Of a DNA stretch of 5,598 bases, positions 1 through 5,556 are shown piece after piece (position 1 is the stretch's first letter; every line of letters begins with the position of its first letter). The position numbers and the translations under genes are program-made. Origin of the DNA: an uncultured bacterium (GTDB lineage Bacteria; Actinomycetota; Actinomycetes; S36-B12); NCBI GenBank assembly GCA_903896585.1, contig CAITYI010000109.1:1-5598 (forward strand). Direction: 5' to 3'. The notes under the pieces were generated by a model. It was not told the origin of the DNA and did no database searches. It saw only the letters and a program-made list of their open reading frames with translations.

Positions 1-463
1 CACACCTAAAGCGCTTATTTTGGGAGCCCTTGCTGCGGTGGCCCTTGCAATAACCGTTATTTGGCTTCAGCGCTCCAGAATTGGTAAGGCCACGCGGGCG
101 GTATCGGACAACCCGGCCCTGGCATCGGCCACGGGAATTGACGTCGAGCGGGTCATAGCCGTTGTGTGGATCGTGGGAGCTGGATTGGCCGCATTTGCCG
201 GTATCTACCTCGGCATGACCCAAAACTCCATTTGGAACATGGGACAGCGGATCCTTCTTGTGCTGTTCGCGGCCGTGATTCTTGGCGGACTCGGAACGAT
301 CTACGGCGCCATTGTGGGAGCCCTGGTTGTGGGCGTATTCATCAATATGACCACCTTGTTCATTCCGACCGAGATGAAAACCGTTGGTGCGCTCTTCCTC
401 ATGATCATCATTTTGTTGGTGAGGCCTCAAGGCTTATTGGGGCGTAAGGAGAGGGTGGGTTAA
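1..463 (+). CDS. livH: Branched-chain amino acid ABC transporter permease LivH (5'-truncated by window edge)
   Basis: This is the C-terminal 153 residues of an inner-membrane permease. The reading frame (codon phase starts at base 2) is open to the left edge, so the start lies outside the window; the TTG at 20 is an internal Leu codon. LivH pairs with LivM to form the channel of a high-affinity importer for Leu/Ile/Val. Visible features are a hydrophobic helix (fragment residues about 4-22), a cytoplasmic coupling loop rich in RIGKATRAVSDNPALA followed by TGIDVERV, which docks on the ATPases, and then four hydrophobic stretches. These include VILGGLGTIYGAIVGALVVG, and the protein ends with the family tail LLVRPQGLLGR. 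These segments align by eye with the C-terminal half of E. coli LivH. The TAA stop lies 2 nt before livM, indicating one operon. The alternative of a urea or amide permease (UrtB type) cannot be excluded from a fragment, but the neighbours favour Liv. Confidence 0.93.
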   Translation, partial: TPKALILGALAAVALAITVIWLQRSRIGKATRAVSDNPALASATGIDVERVIAVVWIVGAGLAAFAGIYLGMTQNSIWNMGQRILLVLFAAVILGGLGTIYGAIVGALVVGVFINMTTLFIPTEMKTVGALFLMIIILLVRPQGLLGRKERVG

Positions 464-465
464 CC

Positions 466-1455
466 ATGGATTTTTCCATCATCCTCTCGCAAACTCTGAC
501 ACAGGCAATCGGCATTACCGCCATCATTTACTGCCTTGCCGCGATTGGACTGAACGTCCAATTCGGCTATACCGGGCTGTTGAACTTCGGCCAGGTTGCG
601 TTCGTCGCCGCAGGTGCGTACGCGGTTGGCGTCATCGTTTTTACTTTCGATCTAAGTCTGTGGCTCGCCATTCTCGTTGGTGTGGTGACCGCCACGCTTT
701 TGGCACTCCTCCTTGGTATTCCCACACTCAGACTGAGAGCGGACTACCTTGCCATCGTCACGATCGCAGCCAGCGAGTTACTCAGACTTCTTGTCCGCTC
801 CATTGCGTTTAAGGACACTTTCGGCGGAGCGCAAGGGCTTAATGGCAAATTGGGCCAACAATTTCACGATCTCAACCCATTACCCATTGATTTCCAGCCC
901 CTCCCGGTTCTCACCTGGACGCGCCAGGACATCTGGGTCGTGATTGTGGGCTGGGTTCTCGTTGCCCTCTTCACCCTTCTCGTATGGGGCCTCGTGAGGA
1001 GCCCCTGGGGCCGGGTGGTCAAGGGAATTCGCGAGGATGAAGACGCGGTGGTTTCCCTTGGCAAAAACGTGTTCGTGTACAAAATGCAAGCCCTGGTGCT
1101 TGGCGGCATCATTGGGGCCTTCGGCGGTATTGTCTGGGCAGTTGCCAAACAATCAGTTCAGCCAGACACATTCCAGCCCGATTTCACCTTTTTCGTGTAC
1201 ACCATCTTGCTGCTAGGTGGGGCGGCCCGAGTTTTTGGCCCCATTGTGGGATCAATTATTTTTTGGTTCTTACTCACTGGAATCGGCGAAGTTCTCAGCC
1301 AGGCCATCAATGCTGGTTACATTGACTTCCTGTCAGCCACCGATGTGGGTTCCATCCGGTTTATTCTGATGGGCCTAGGGCTTATGCTGCTGATGATCTT
1401 CCGCCCCCAAGGAATTTTTGGCGACCGAAAGGAGCTGGCCCTCGATGCCCGCTAA
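466..1455 (+). CDS. livM: Branched-chain amino acid ABC transporter permease LivM
   Basis: This is a 329-residue polytopic membrane protein, the second channel subunit of the Liv importer. Hydrophobic segments fall at about residues 15-30, 42-60, 66-86, 94-112, 156-176, 206-226, 241-272 and 298-312. Family motifs are GLNVQFGYTGLLNFGQVAF (28-46), the PTLRLRADYLAIVTIA stretch (86-101), and the cytoplasmic coupling loop SPWGRVVKGIREDEDAVVSLG (179-199), which contacts the ATPase. The family tail FRPQGIFG is at 312-319. A hydrophilic insert at about 115-150 lies between helices and probably faces outward. The ATG at 466 follows livH by 2 nt, with AAGGAG at 446-451 and purine-rich sequence up to the start. 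The 3' end overlaps livG by 11 nt, which suggests coupled translation. The length is typical for LivM, and no damage is seen. The substrate class (Leu/Ile/Val versus other amino acids or short amides) is inferred from family and context. Confidence 0.95.
   Translation: MDFSIILSQTLTQAIGITAIIYCLAAIGLNVQFGYTGLLNFGQVAFVAAGAYAVGVIVFTFDLSLWLAILVGVVTATLLALLLGIPTLRLRADYLAIVTIAASELLRLLVRSIAFKDTFGGAQGLNGKLGQQFHDLNPLPIDFQPLPVLTWTRQDIWVVIVGWVLVALFTLLVWGLVRSPWGRVVKGIREDEDAVVSLGKNVFVYKMQALVLGGIIGAFGGIVWAVAKQSVQPDTFQPDFTFFVYTILLLGGAARVFGPIVGSIIFWFLLTGIGEVLSQAINAGYIDFLSATDVGSIRFILMGLGLMLLMIFRPQGIFGDRKELALDAR
1428..1434 (+). promoter_or_regulatory. Ribosome binding site of livG (decides the start)
   Basis: AAAGGAG lies 10 nt before the ATG at 1445, inside the end of livM. 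It supports 1445 as the livG start rather than the in-frame TTG at 1418, which has no purine-rich site at a suitable distance. Confidence 0.8.
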
Positions 1456-2362
1456 CGCCCTCGAGCCTGATGCACCCGCCGGTCGCAGGTCTGCTTATGT
1501 CGCTCTGGAGACCGTGGACGGCCTCCCCGGCTCCATTAAGCCGGATCCGATTCTGGTTGCCGATCAGGTCAGCAGACACTTTGGTGGGCTCAAAGCCGTT
1601 GATGTTTCCCACGTGGAAGTCCAACGAGGAGCGATTACGGCGTTAATCGGTCCAAATGGTGCCGGTAAGACCACCCTCTTTAACCTGCTCACGGGATTTG
1701 ATAAACCTGATTCGGGGAAGTGGACTTTCAATGATCGGCAAATTGCCGGCACCGCCCCCTACAAGTTGGCACGCATGGGCATGGTCCGCACTTTCCAGCT
1801 CACCAAAGCGCTTTCGCGCATGACGGTCATGGATAACATGCGACTAGGAGCAAAGGGTCAAACGGGCGAAAGGTTCTTTGCGTCCCTGCTGCCCTTCACC
1901 TGGAAGGCTCAGGAAAAAGCCAATGAAAAGCGGGCCCTTGATTTGTTAGCTCGGTTTAATCTCGATGCCAAAGTCGATGACTTTGCTGGTTCCCTTTCCG
2001 GTGGACAGCGAAAGTTACTAGAAATGGCTCGGGCGTTAATGTCAAACCCAGAAATTATCATGCTCGATGAACCAATGGCCGGCGTAAACCCAGCGCTCAC
2101 GCAAAGCCTCCTTGGGCACATTAAGAATATTCGCGAGGAGGGCACCACTGTGCTGTTCGTGGAACACGATATGGACATGGTGCACGACATCAGTGACTGG
2201 GTGATCGTAATGGCACAAGGTGAAATCATTGCGGAGGGTCCACCCGATGCAGTCATGAAAGATGCCCAAGTCATCGATGCTTATTTGGGCGCACATCACG
2301 ATAAAGCGCTGACATCTGATGGAGTTGTTCTAACTAAGACCCCTGCAGGAGACACCCAGTGA
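1445..2362 (+). CDS. livG: Branched-chain amino acid ABC transporter ATP-binding protein LivG
   Basis: This 305-residue cytoplasmic ABC ATPase powers Leu/Ile/Val import together with LivF. In numbering from the ATG at 1445, Walker A GPNGAGKTT is at 69-77 (Lys75), the Q-loop Gln is at about 118 (GMVRTFQ), the signature LSGGQ is at 184-188, Walker B with catalytic DE is at 208-209 (IIMLDEP), and the switch His is at 241 (LFVEHD). RTFQLTKALSRMTVMDN after the Q-loop and EPMAGVNP after Walker B are typical of LivG. The gene overlaps livM by 11 nt, and its TGA overlaps the livF GTG by 4 nt (GTGA), so translation is probably coupled. Compared with the roughly 255-residue E. coli protein, it carries an N-terminal extension of about 35-40 residues before the nucleotide-binding fold and a short extra C-terminal tail. 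All catalytic motifs are intact. Confidence 0.95.
   Translation: MPANALEPDAPAGRRSAYVALETVDGLPGSIKPDPILVADQVSRHFGGLKAVDVSHVEVQRGAITALIGPNGAGKTTLFNLLTGFDKPDSGKWTFNDRQIAGTAPYKLARMGMVRTFQLTKALSRMTVMDNMRLGAKGQTGERFFASLLPFTWKAQEKANEKRALDLLARFNLDAKVDDFAGSLSGGQRKLLEMARALMSNPEIIMLDEPMAGVNPALTQSLLGHIKNIREEGTTVLFVEHDMDMVHDISDWVIVMAQGEIIAEGPPDAVMKDAQVIDAYLGAHHDKALTSDGVVLTKTPAGDTQ
2346..2351 (+). promoter_or_regulatory. Ribosome binding site of livF
   Basis: CAGGAG lies 7 nt before the GTG at 2359, within the last codons of livG. It supports the GTG start and the 4-nt stop/start overlap. Confidence 0.7.
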
Positions 2363-3225
2363 CATTCACCGAGCCAAGCGACCTTCCCACCGAGGACAGC
2401 CCGGACGATCCCGCCGTATTTGAATCAGATATTGATATCAACGCCTCACAGCGGTCAGAGCCCACTCCGGCAACCCCGGAGCAAATACATGCCGCTCAGG
2501 CTGTCGGGGCGCTCATTCGGGCCGACAAACTCGTGGCGGGATACTTTCCAGGGGTCAACATCCTCAACGAAGCCGATCTCTATGCCCATGAAGGCGAACT
2601 GGTGGGCATCATCGGGCCCAATGGCGCGGGCAAGTCCACCCTTTTGAAAGCTTTATTCGGATTAGTGCACATTAACTCCGGTTCGGTCACTCTTCGCGAG
2701 GAAGACATCACCAACCTTCGAGCTGACCAACTTGTGCGACGTGGCGTGGGCTTTGTTCCACAAAACAACAATGTCTTTCCTTCTCTCACCATTGAAGAAA
2801 ACATGCAGATGGGTGCCTATCAAGATCCCAAGTCTTTCTCCATGCGGTTTGATGAAGTAGTAAGCCTTTTCCCCACATTGGGAGAGCGGCGCAAGCAACG
2901 AGCAGGATCGCTCTCCGGTGGCGAGCGACAAATGGTTGCCATGGGGCGGGCCCTCATGATGAACCCGAGCGTACTCCTGCTGGATGAGCCCAGTGCCGGA
3001 TTGAGCCCCGCTCTTCAGGACGAAGTCTTTGTCCGTGTGCGGGAGATTAACGCTACCGGTGTCACCGTGATTATTGTCGAACAGAACGCTCGTAGGTGTC
3101 TGCAGATTGTTGATCGTGGTTATGTACTCGATCAGGGCAAGAACGCCTATACGGGTACTGGCCAGTCTTTAGCCAATGATCCCAAGGTTATTGAGCTATA
3201 CCTCGGTACTTTAGCGAAGGTTTAG
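2359..3225 (+). CDS. livF: Branched-chain amino acid ABC transporter ATP-binding protein LivF
   Basis: This 288-residue protein is the second cytoplasmic ATPase of the Liv importer. Walker A GPNGAGKST is at 86-94 (Lys92), the Q-loop is GFVPQNNNVFPSLT (Gln135), the signature LSGGE is at 185-189, and Walker B LLLDEPSAGLSP has the catalytic pair Asp209-Glu210. The position that holds the switch His in most ABC ATPases is Gln242 (IIVEQNA). This is the family state for LivF and not a defect, and LivG supplies a normal His. The C-terminal stretch DRGYVLDQGK is also typical. The GTG start overlaps the livG stop by 4 nt and has an RBS 7 nt upstream. An acidic, probably disordered N-terminal extension of about 50 residues precedes the ATPase fold; E. 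coli LivF has about 237 residues. This is the last gene of the operon, and the stop is 44 nt before a strong hairpin. Confidence 0.95.
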   Translation: MTFTEPSDLPTEDSPDDPAVFESDIDINASQRSEPTPATPEQIHAAQAVGALIRADKLVAGYFPGVNILNEADLYAHEGELVGIIGPNGAGKSTLLKALFGLVHINSGSVTLREEDITNLRADQLVRRGVGFVPQNNNVFPSLTIEENMQMGAYQDPKSFSMRFDEVVSLFPTLGERRKQRAGSLSGGERQMVAMGRALMMNPSVLLLDEPSAGLSPALQDEVFVRVREINATGVTVIIVEQNARRCLQIVDRGYVLDQGKNAYTGTGQSLANDPKVIELYLGTLAKV

Positions 3226-3269
3226 ACCGCTCCTTCCTTTCAGTTCTCCTTAACACTTCGCCAGATGCG

Positions 3270-3303
3270 AAGGGGCCCGCATCCAATTGGATGCGGGCCC
3301 CTT
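3270..3303. terminator. Probable bidirectional terminator between convergent livF and livJ
   Basis: This is a perfect 34-nt palindrome: 15-nt arms (3270-3284 and 3289-3303) that are mostly G/C, separated by AATT. It forms the same stem-loop on both strands. It starts 44 nt after the livF stop and lies 16 nt beyond the livJ stop, so it can serve both convergent transcripts. Neither side has a real U tract (GCTTGGGATTT on the plus strand, CGCATCTGG on the minus strand). It would therefore act as a U-poor hairpin terminator, a form common in actinomycetes. A smaller hairpin (arms CTTCGC 3256-3261 and GCGAAG 3267-3272, 5-nt loop) overlaps its left edge by three bases. Confidence 0.85.
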
Positions 3304-3319
3304 GCTTGGGATTTAGTGC

Positions 3320-4657
3320 TTATGGAAGCGGCACAACTGCTGTGACCGAACCAATTTCTGCGAACTCGGTATTGCTGCTGTATTCGTTGATTGAGATGGT
3401 GCCCTCGAGGAGGTCGCCGTACTCGTTGAAGTCGCTAGGACCGGTAACACCGTCGTAGTCGATTTCAGTGCCAGCTGCAATCAATGCGGCGCAGTCGGCG
3501 TAAGTGGTGCACTTCTCGCCACCATTGCCAGCAACCTCAGCAAGTGCTGCTGCAATAGCAGTTCCATCGGCACAACCAGCCTGCTGGGCTGCGAGAGCAA
3601 TCAGCGTGGCTGCATCGTATGACTGAGGACCGTATGTGTAGTCGGTCAGCGATGGATCAAATGCTGCCATCTTGTCGTAGAAGGCCTGCAGATCGATTGA
3701 TCCGGTTGGGATTGTTCCAACAACGCCCTTCATGGTGTTGGCTGGGAAATTCTCAAATGCCGTTGCTGACAGGTTTCCGTCAACGAGGTAAATTTGAATA
3801 TCCTGTGGGCCAACGCCTTGCTTGATCATTTCTTGGAGCAACTTCACGGACTCCTCAAAACCAATCACCGCAACAGCCTCTGGCTTACTTGCCTTGATTT
3901 CAGCAACTTCAGCCTCGAAGGATGGCGCTGCTGGATCGTAGAGAAGATTGCTGGTCACGGTGCCACCGGCTGCTTCGAAGTCCTTGACGGTTGCGGCTGC
4001 AAGGCCTTCACCATAGGGATCTTGACGGGCAATAACGGCCATGGAAGTTATTCCACTATCAACTGCCTGAGCGGCAATGACCGCACCCTGAAGGACATCT
4101 GAGGGTGAGTTGCGGAAATAAAGACCATTGTCTGGGTATGTGGTCAGAATCGGAGCCGTATTGGCTGGTGAGAACTGAACAACCCCATTTGAGGTGATCT
4201 TGTCGATCACGGTGAGGGAAACACCGGATGATGCCGCACCGATAATTGCCTGCACGCCTTGGGCGAGCTGGGAATCAACGGTCTGGCTGGCGATATCAGT
4301 GGTGGTATCGCCTGAGTCACCCTCAATGTAGGTCACTGGGGCACCAAGTACGCCACCAGCGGCATCAATGTCTGCGAGTGCCATTTCAACACCTGCGAAC
4401 TCGGGTGGGCCGAGGAAAGCAAGATCACCTGTCGCTGGGAGCATTGTTCCCAAAATCAGGGTTGGGTTCTGGCAAGCTGCTGCATCTGCTGTTTCTTCAG
4501 CTGCTGCATCTGCTGTTTCTTCAGCAGTGGCCTCAGCCGAGGTTTCTTCAGTGGCTGCGCTGGTTTCAGTGTCTCCGCTATCGCTGCTGCAGGCAGCTAG
4601 AGCGAGGGACGCTGCACCGAGCACGGCCACGGTCTTCAGGACCATAGTGCGCTTCAT
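3320..4657 (-). CDS. livJ: Branched-chain amino acid ABC transporter substrate-binding lipoprotein (LivJ/LivK type)
   Basis: This 445-residue extracytoplasmic binding protein captures the amino acid and delivers it to LivHM. The ATG at 4657 is chosen because AAGGAG (4668-4663) sits 5 nt upstream and because it gives a clean lipoprotein signal: charged MKR, a hydrophobic core, and lipobox LAAC with Cys23 as the lipidated residue. An upstream in-frame ATG at 4735 would spoil the signal peptide. A Thr/Glu/Ala/Asp-rich linker (about 24-61) tethers the mature domain, and part of it is encoded by a 24-bp tandem repeat. From about residue 65 a type I periplasmic-binding fold begins (LILGTMLPATGDLAFLG, then GVEMALADIDAAGGVLG). 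It continues through IIGAASSGVS (138-147), QDPYGEGLA (212-220) and PQSYDAATLIALA (344-356). Cysteines 62, 362, 383 and 389 may form disulfides outside the cell. The gene faces livHMGF tail to tail, whereas binding-protein genes usually share the direction of their operon. The exact ligand is inferred from context. Confidence 0.93.
   Translation of the reverse strand: MKRTMVLKTVAVLGAASLALAACSSDSGDTETSAATEETSAEATAEETADAAAEETADAAACQNPTLILGTMLPATGDLAFLGPPEFAGVEMALADIDAAGGVLGAPVTYIEGDSGDTTTDIASQTVDSQLAQGVQAIIGAASSGVSLTVIDKITSNGVVQFSPANTAPILTTYPDNGLYFRNSPSDVLQGAVIAAQAVDSGITSMAVIARQDPYGEGLAAATVKDFEAAGGTVTSNLLYDPAAPSFEAEVAEIKASKPEAVAVIGFEESVKLLQEMIKQGVGPQDIQIYLVDGNLSATAFENFPANTMKGVVGTIPTGSIDLQAFYDKMAAFDPSLTDYTYGPQSYDAATLIALAAQQAGCADGTAIAAALAEVAGNGGEKCTTYADCAALIAAGTEIDYDGVTGPSDFNEYGDLLEGTISINEYSSNTEFAEIGSVTAVVPLP
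4475..4525. repeat. 24-bp tandem repeat in the LivJ linker
   Basis: Two perfect consecutive 24-bp copies (4475-4498 and 4499-4522) plus three further matching bases lie in frame within livJ. On the minus strand they encode two copies of an eight-residue Glu-Glu-Thr-Ala-Asp-Ala-Ala-Ala type unit. Looser copies (TEETSAEA) follow toward the N terminus. The unit length is a multiple of three, so gain or loss of a copy would only change the tether length. Confidence 0.9.
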
Positions 4658-4662
4658 GCATT

Positions 4663-4668
4663 CTCCTT
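4663..4668 (-). promoter_or_regulatory. Ribosome binding site of livJ (decides the start)
   Basis: AAGGAG on the minus strand lies 5 nt before the ATG at 4657. It partly overlaps an 8-bp palindrome TTGATCAA (4667-4674). It is the only strong Shine-Dalgarno site near any candidate livJ start. Confidence 0.85.
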
Positions 4669-4679
4669 GATCAAAGTGA

Positions 4680-4713
4680 TGCCGACACTCGCCGGCACCG
4701 GTAACGAGGACCG
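4680..4713 (-). other. Two tandem small stem-loops in the livJ leader
   Basis: On the minus strand, CGGT (4713-4710) pairs with ACCG (4702-4699) around a 7-nt loop. One base later TGCCG (4697-4693) pairs with CGGCA (4684-4680). An extra G-U pair closes the second stem over a six-base loop, CGAGTG (4691-4686). They end 11 nt before the Shine-Dalgarno site of livJ. The pairing is seen directly; any role as an RNA switch or protein target is inference. The stems are short, so chance is possible. Confidence 0.35.
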
Positions 4714-4797
4714 TACTACAGTCCCCCGACCCCATAGACTAAGGCGTAGGTTGAACATTTGCGTAGCCGCGTACCCCATAACTCAAGATTTGTAATG

Positions 4798-4839
4798 CGA
4801 ATGTGACCTACGGCCCCCAAATTGCCCTCGACTGTGACC
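4798..4839. repeat. Pair of GGTCACAnTCG direct repeats upstream of livJ
   Basis: On the minus strand, GGTCACAGTCG (4839-4829) and GGTCACATTCG (4808-4798) match at 10 of 11 positions and are 31 nt apart, about three helical turns. On the plus strand each contains TGTGA, the half-site of CRP/GlxR-type regulators. The left-hand copy extends to TGTGACCTA, and the other to TGTGA-N6-TGAGA, which is an imperfect full site. They could be operator sites for livJ, but no binding protein can be named from sequence alone. Confidence 0.4.
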
Positions 4840-4845
4840 AATTTG
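4818..4845 (-). repeat. Inverted repeat CAAATTG / CAATTTG
   Basis: Perfect 7-nt arms (4845-4839 and 4824-4818) flank 14 nt on the minus strand, 17 nt after the ANTAR gene stop. Three more pairs, two of them G-U, can extend the stem. The first GGTCACAGTCG copy begins at the foot of the left arm. No U tract follows, so it does not look like an ordinary terminator; it could be an operator or a leader hairpin. Confidence 0.4.
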
Positions 4846-4861
4846 AGATCTACGTTAAAAG

Positions 4862-5476
4862 CTATTGGACGCCGTCTGGTGGAATTCCGCTGGCTACCAC
4901 TTGAACCGAAACTTCGGAAATTGTTTGACGCCGATCCATGGCCCATCTGCGCAATAGACCGAAGGACTGCTCCTCGGTGAGGCCTTCGGACATAAGAATT
5001 AATTTGGCTCGCTCAACAACGCTGGCGCTTTCTCGGCGCTCCCTGAGTTGTTTTATCTCATTTTCCAGGTCGGTGAATTCTTTCCATCTAGAGACGGCCA
5101 TCCGAAGTGCTGGGGTCAACTCAATGGCCCTAAAGGGTTTGACCAAGTAGCCAAAAACCCCCGCGGAGGCGGCCCGATCCAGTAAGCCGACTTCTGCGAA
5201 GGCTGAAAGCATGACCACGGGTGCAATTCCTGCGCCCATGATCTGTTCCGCCGCAGACATGCCATCGCGGACGGGCATCGAGATATCCATGAGCACCACA
5301 TCAGGTGGATCCTCGAGAGCCGAATCAACCGCCGCCTGTCCATTTGCCACGGCAGCCGTGATCACAAAACCTAACTCAACAAGGGTTTCGACCAGATCCA
5401 TTCGAATCAAGGTTTCGTCCTCGGCTATTAGAACGCGCAATGCGCCGATCTGGGGTAGGACTTTCAGGGAACTCAC
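4862..5476 (-). CDS. pdtaR: ANTAR-domain response regulator (PdtaR type)
   Basis: This 204-residue cytoplasmic response regulator acts on RNA. The receiver domain (about 13-125) has the acidic pair Glu19-Asp20 (LIAEDE), the phosphoacceptor Asp64 (VVLMDISMP), Ser91 (MLSAF) and Lys113 (YLVKPF), so all phosphotransfer residues are present. A helical linker (about 128-150, LENEIKQLRERRE) leads into an ANTAR domain (about 142-196) with ERAKLILM and EEQSFGLLRRWAMDRRQTISEVS. ANTAR proteins bind paired hexaloop hairpins in nascent RNA and block termination. In mycobacteria PdtaR is phosphorylated by the kinase PdtaS, which is not encoded here. The GTG start at 5476 lacks a Shine-Dalgarno site but has a -10-like box at leaderless distance. 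An overlapping ATG at 5478 is in another frame and stops at once. The ANTAR core has Leu159 and Ser171 where I recall Gly and Ala being usual. It lies upstream of livJ on the same strand; co-transcription is possible. Confidence 0.92.
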   Translation of the reverse strand: MSSLKVLPQIGALRVLIAEDETLIRMDLVETLVELGFVITAAVANGQAAVDSALEDPPDVVLMDISMPVRDGMSAAEQIMGAGIAPVVMLSAFAEVGLLDRAASAGVFGYLVKPFRAIELTPALRMAVSRWKEFTDLENEIKQLRERRESASVVERAKLILMSEGLTEEQSFGLLRRWAMDRRQTISEVSVQVVASGIPPDGVQ

Positions 5477-5482
5477 ATGCGA

Positions 5483-5488
5483 AGATTA
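5483..5488 (-). promoter_or_regulatory. -10 element for a leaderless ANTAR regulator transcript
   Basis: TAATCT on the minus strand (TANNNT form) ends exactly 6 nt before the GTG start codon at 5476, so the predicted first transcribed base is the G of GTG. The absence of a Shine-Dalgarno site fits leaderless translation, which is frequent in actinomycetes. No strong -35 is visible upstream. Confidence 0.5.
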
Positions 5489-5540
5489 GCCGCCAATATG
5501 GACACTCTCGGGGGCAGCCAAAATCTGGAAGGCGAATCGG

Positions 5541-5546
5541 TAGAGT
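5541..5546 (+). promoter_or_regulatory. Possible -10 element for tRNA-Leu
   Basis: TAGAGT fits the TANNNT form and would start transcription near 5553, about 4 nt before the mature tRNA end. There is no good -35 (CCAAAA at 17-nt spacing), so this is a weak call. If correct, the tRNA and the ANTAR gene fire divergently from the same 80-bp region. Confidence 0.3.
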
Positions 5547-5556
5547 TACGCCCTGC

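Larger units (their letters stand above)
4658..4861 (-). promoter_or_regulatory. Non-coding region upstream of livJ (leader/promoter region)
   Basis: These 204 bases lie between the ANTAR regulator stop and the livJ start. No convincing coding region is seen. The stretch must hold the livJ leader and, unless livJ is only read through from the regulator gene, its promoter. I see no clear -35/-10 pair; TAGTCT (minus strand, about 4741-4736) fits the loose TANNNT form, but without a recognisable -35. It holds the GGTCACA direct repeats, a CAAATTG inverted repeat and two tandem hairpins, listed separately. No U-rich terminator follows the regulator stop. Confidence 0.55.

Noticed and set aside
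1418..1444. Longer livG start at TTG 1418
   Set aside because: It has no ribosome binding site at the right distance and would add nine residues overlapping livM further; ATG 1445 has AAAGGAG 10 nt upstream.
3082..3084. Missing switch His in LivF (Gln242) as a sign of an inactive ATPase
   Set aside because: Gln in VEQNA is the normal state for the LivF family, and the partner LivG keeps the His.
3619..4670. Open frames on the plus strand antisense to livJ
   Set aside because: They are compositional shadows of the Ala/Thr/Glu-rich livJ codons, with no recognisable domains and no good ribosome binding sites.
4680..4713. Confident call of the livJ leader hairpins as an ANTAR dual-hexaloop target
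   Set aside because: Only one loop has six bases and it lacks the required A at position 1; kept only as a low-weight finding.
4658..4735. Longer livJ start at ATG 4735
   Set aside because: It adds 26 residues containing His, Asp and Cys ahead of the signal peptide and has no ribosome binding site; ATG 4657 has AAGGAG and a textbook lipoprotein signal.
4716..4946. Minus-strand 76-residue open frame covering the ANTAR gene end and livJ leader
   Set aside because: It begins inside the ANTAR gene in another frame without a ribosome binding site and has no family resemblance; treated as a shadow.
5531..5545. GGCGAATCGGTAGAG resembles part of a tRNA-Leu D arm, suggesting a tRNA fragment or duplicated tRNA end
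   Set aside because: Only about 15 bases match, with no acceptor or anticodon arm around them; probably chance.
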